This document shows positions 63,616 through 64,000 of a stretch of 64,000 nucleotides of DNA, piece by piece. This DNA is from AP-15 sp963747735. GTDB taxonomy: Bacteria > Pseudomonadota > Alphaproteobacteria > ATCC43930 > CGMCC-115725. The position numbers and the translations under genes are program-made. The notes beneath the pieces are model-generated. The model was given only the letters and a program-made list of their open reading frames with translations, was not told where the DNA came from and made no database searches. The stretch spans positions 1 through 64,000 of the forward strand of contig CAVVGE010000007.1 in the NCBI GenBank assembly GCA_963747735.1. Reading direction: 5' to 3'. The number at the start of each line of letters is the position of its first letter. Within the stretch, counting starts at the first letter, position 1.

Positions 63616-64000
63616 TCAGGCGGGCGTGTCCAGCAGACGCTCGATCTCGCCGACGATGCGGCGATCGGTCGGCGCCACCTGGGCCGGCCAGGCGCCGGCC
63701 AGCGCGCCATCCGGCCCAATCAGGTATTTGTGAAAGTTCCAGCGCGGCGTGCCGGCTTCGCCGAGGCTGGCGGTGATCCAGCGGTAGAACGGATGGGCGT
63801 CGCCGCCGAGCACCCGGCATTTCTCGGCGAGCGGAAAATCGATCGCGTACCCGGTCGTGCAGAATTCCTTGATCTCGGCCGCCGAGCCCGGCTCCTGCCG
63901 GCCGAAATCGTTGGACGGCACGCCGAGCACCACGAGCCCCCGGTCACGGTAGCGTTGCCACAGCTCTTCGAGATCGCGGTATTGCGGCGTATACCCGCAA
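63616..64000 (-). CDS. Glutathione peroxidase-like (N-terminus beyond right edge)
   Basis: The C-terminal 127 or so residues of a thiol peroxidase are present. The frame begins at the window edge with the redox Cys region CGYTPQYRDLEELW, then LVVLGVPSNDFGRQEPGS and TPRWNFHKYLIGPDG, with the W-N-F part of the catalytic tetrad. The peroxidatic residue appears to be Cys, not Sec. The start codon lies outside. Confidence 0.92.
   Translation of the reverse strand, partial: CGYTPQYRDLEELWQRYRDRGLVVLGVPSNDFGRQEPGSAAEIKEFCTTGYAIDFPLAEKCRVLGGDAHPFYRWITASLGEAGTPRWNFHKYLIGPDGALAGAWPAQVAPTDRRIVGEIERLLDTPA

Overview
The window is GC-rich and gene-dense, and it reads as chromosome from an alphaproteobacterium, most like the Rhodospirillales/Hyphomicrobiales group. 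The evidence is the run Fur-like / OlsB / OlsA(PlsC) / MiaB / PhoH / YbeY / CorC / Lnt / XRE / MetK / TrmB on one strand, a MucR-type regulator, a PetP/PetR-like pair, a phasin, ornithine-lipid genes, YbjN next to a UbiK-like protein, and a proteobacterial kaiC-kaiB-histidine kinase operon. Gene content alone does not give a genus. No rRNA, tRNA or CRISPR array was seen.

Layout. 1-4.2 kb (minus): a methyltransferase cut by the left edge, then a clock-type operon read kaiC > kaiB > HWE histidine kinase. 4.5-5.5 kb (plus): a small membrane protein and a secreted Cache-domain protein. 5.5-21 kb (minus): a long block of core genes (murJ, trpS, nfu, tsaB, rimI, mucR, fur-like, olsB, olsA, miaB, phoH, ybeY, corC, lnt, XRE, metK, trmB), many joined by 4-nt stop/start overlaps. 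21-24.6 kb: ilvE diverging from petP (MarR), petR and an EnvZ-like kinase. 24.7-30.1 kb (minus): phasin, tetR, proC, ybjN, ubiK and a TPP-riboswitch-led thiO-thiS-thiG operon. 30.2-37.7 kb: a flavoprotein monooxygenase, an esterase, DUF29, a zinc metallopeptidase, pterin dehydratase, a PagL-like protein, an internally duplicated beta-rich protein with a minisatellite, and an ATP-grasp-like protein.

38.1-40.3 kb is an accessory patch. Its left half (38.1-39.5 kb) is visibly less GC-rich than its surroundings. It holds an ORF with an in-frame stop, an unknown exported protein, a small Zn-finger-like protein and a decayed serine recombinase. 40.4-41.4 kb is an AbiEii-like nucleotidyltransferase overlapping a small partner. 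41.4-47 kb holds an IlvD/Edd dehydratase and a very large SAM-domain/adenylate cyclase/ATPase/TPR protein, each broken by several +1 shifts. 47.3-53.2 kb: a metallo-beta-lactamase-fold hydrolase joined to a CobW GTPase, a DUF1275 membrane protein, an SLC13 transporter followed by a duplicated piece of its own 3' end, an XRE regulator and a CMD-family protein. 53.5-64 kb: leuA, an IS630 remnant, a PEP-CTERM protein plus a detached PEP-CTERM tail, a His-rich CobW GTPase, an LVIVD protein, a two-subunit molybdenum hydroxylase and a partial glutathione peroxidase.

Apparent single-base frameshifts are unusually frequent between about 29.9 and 47.3 kb, with one more in nfu at 18.08 kb. In each case adding or removing the inferred bases restores a continuous family-like protein. 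Sequencing or assembly indels are the simplest explanation, but real decay cannot be excluded from this sequence alone. The broken genes are annotated over their full inferred span and flagged.
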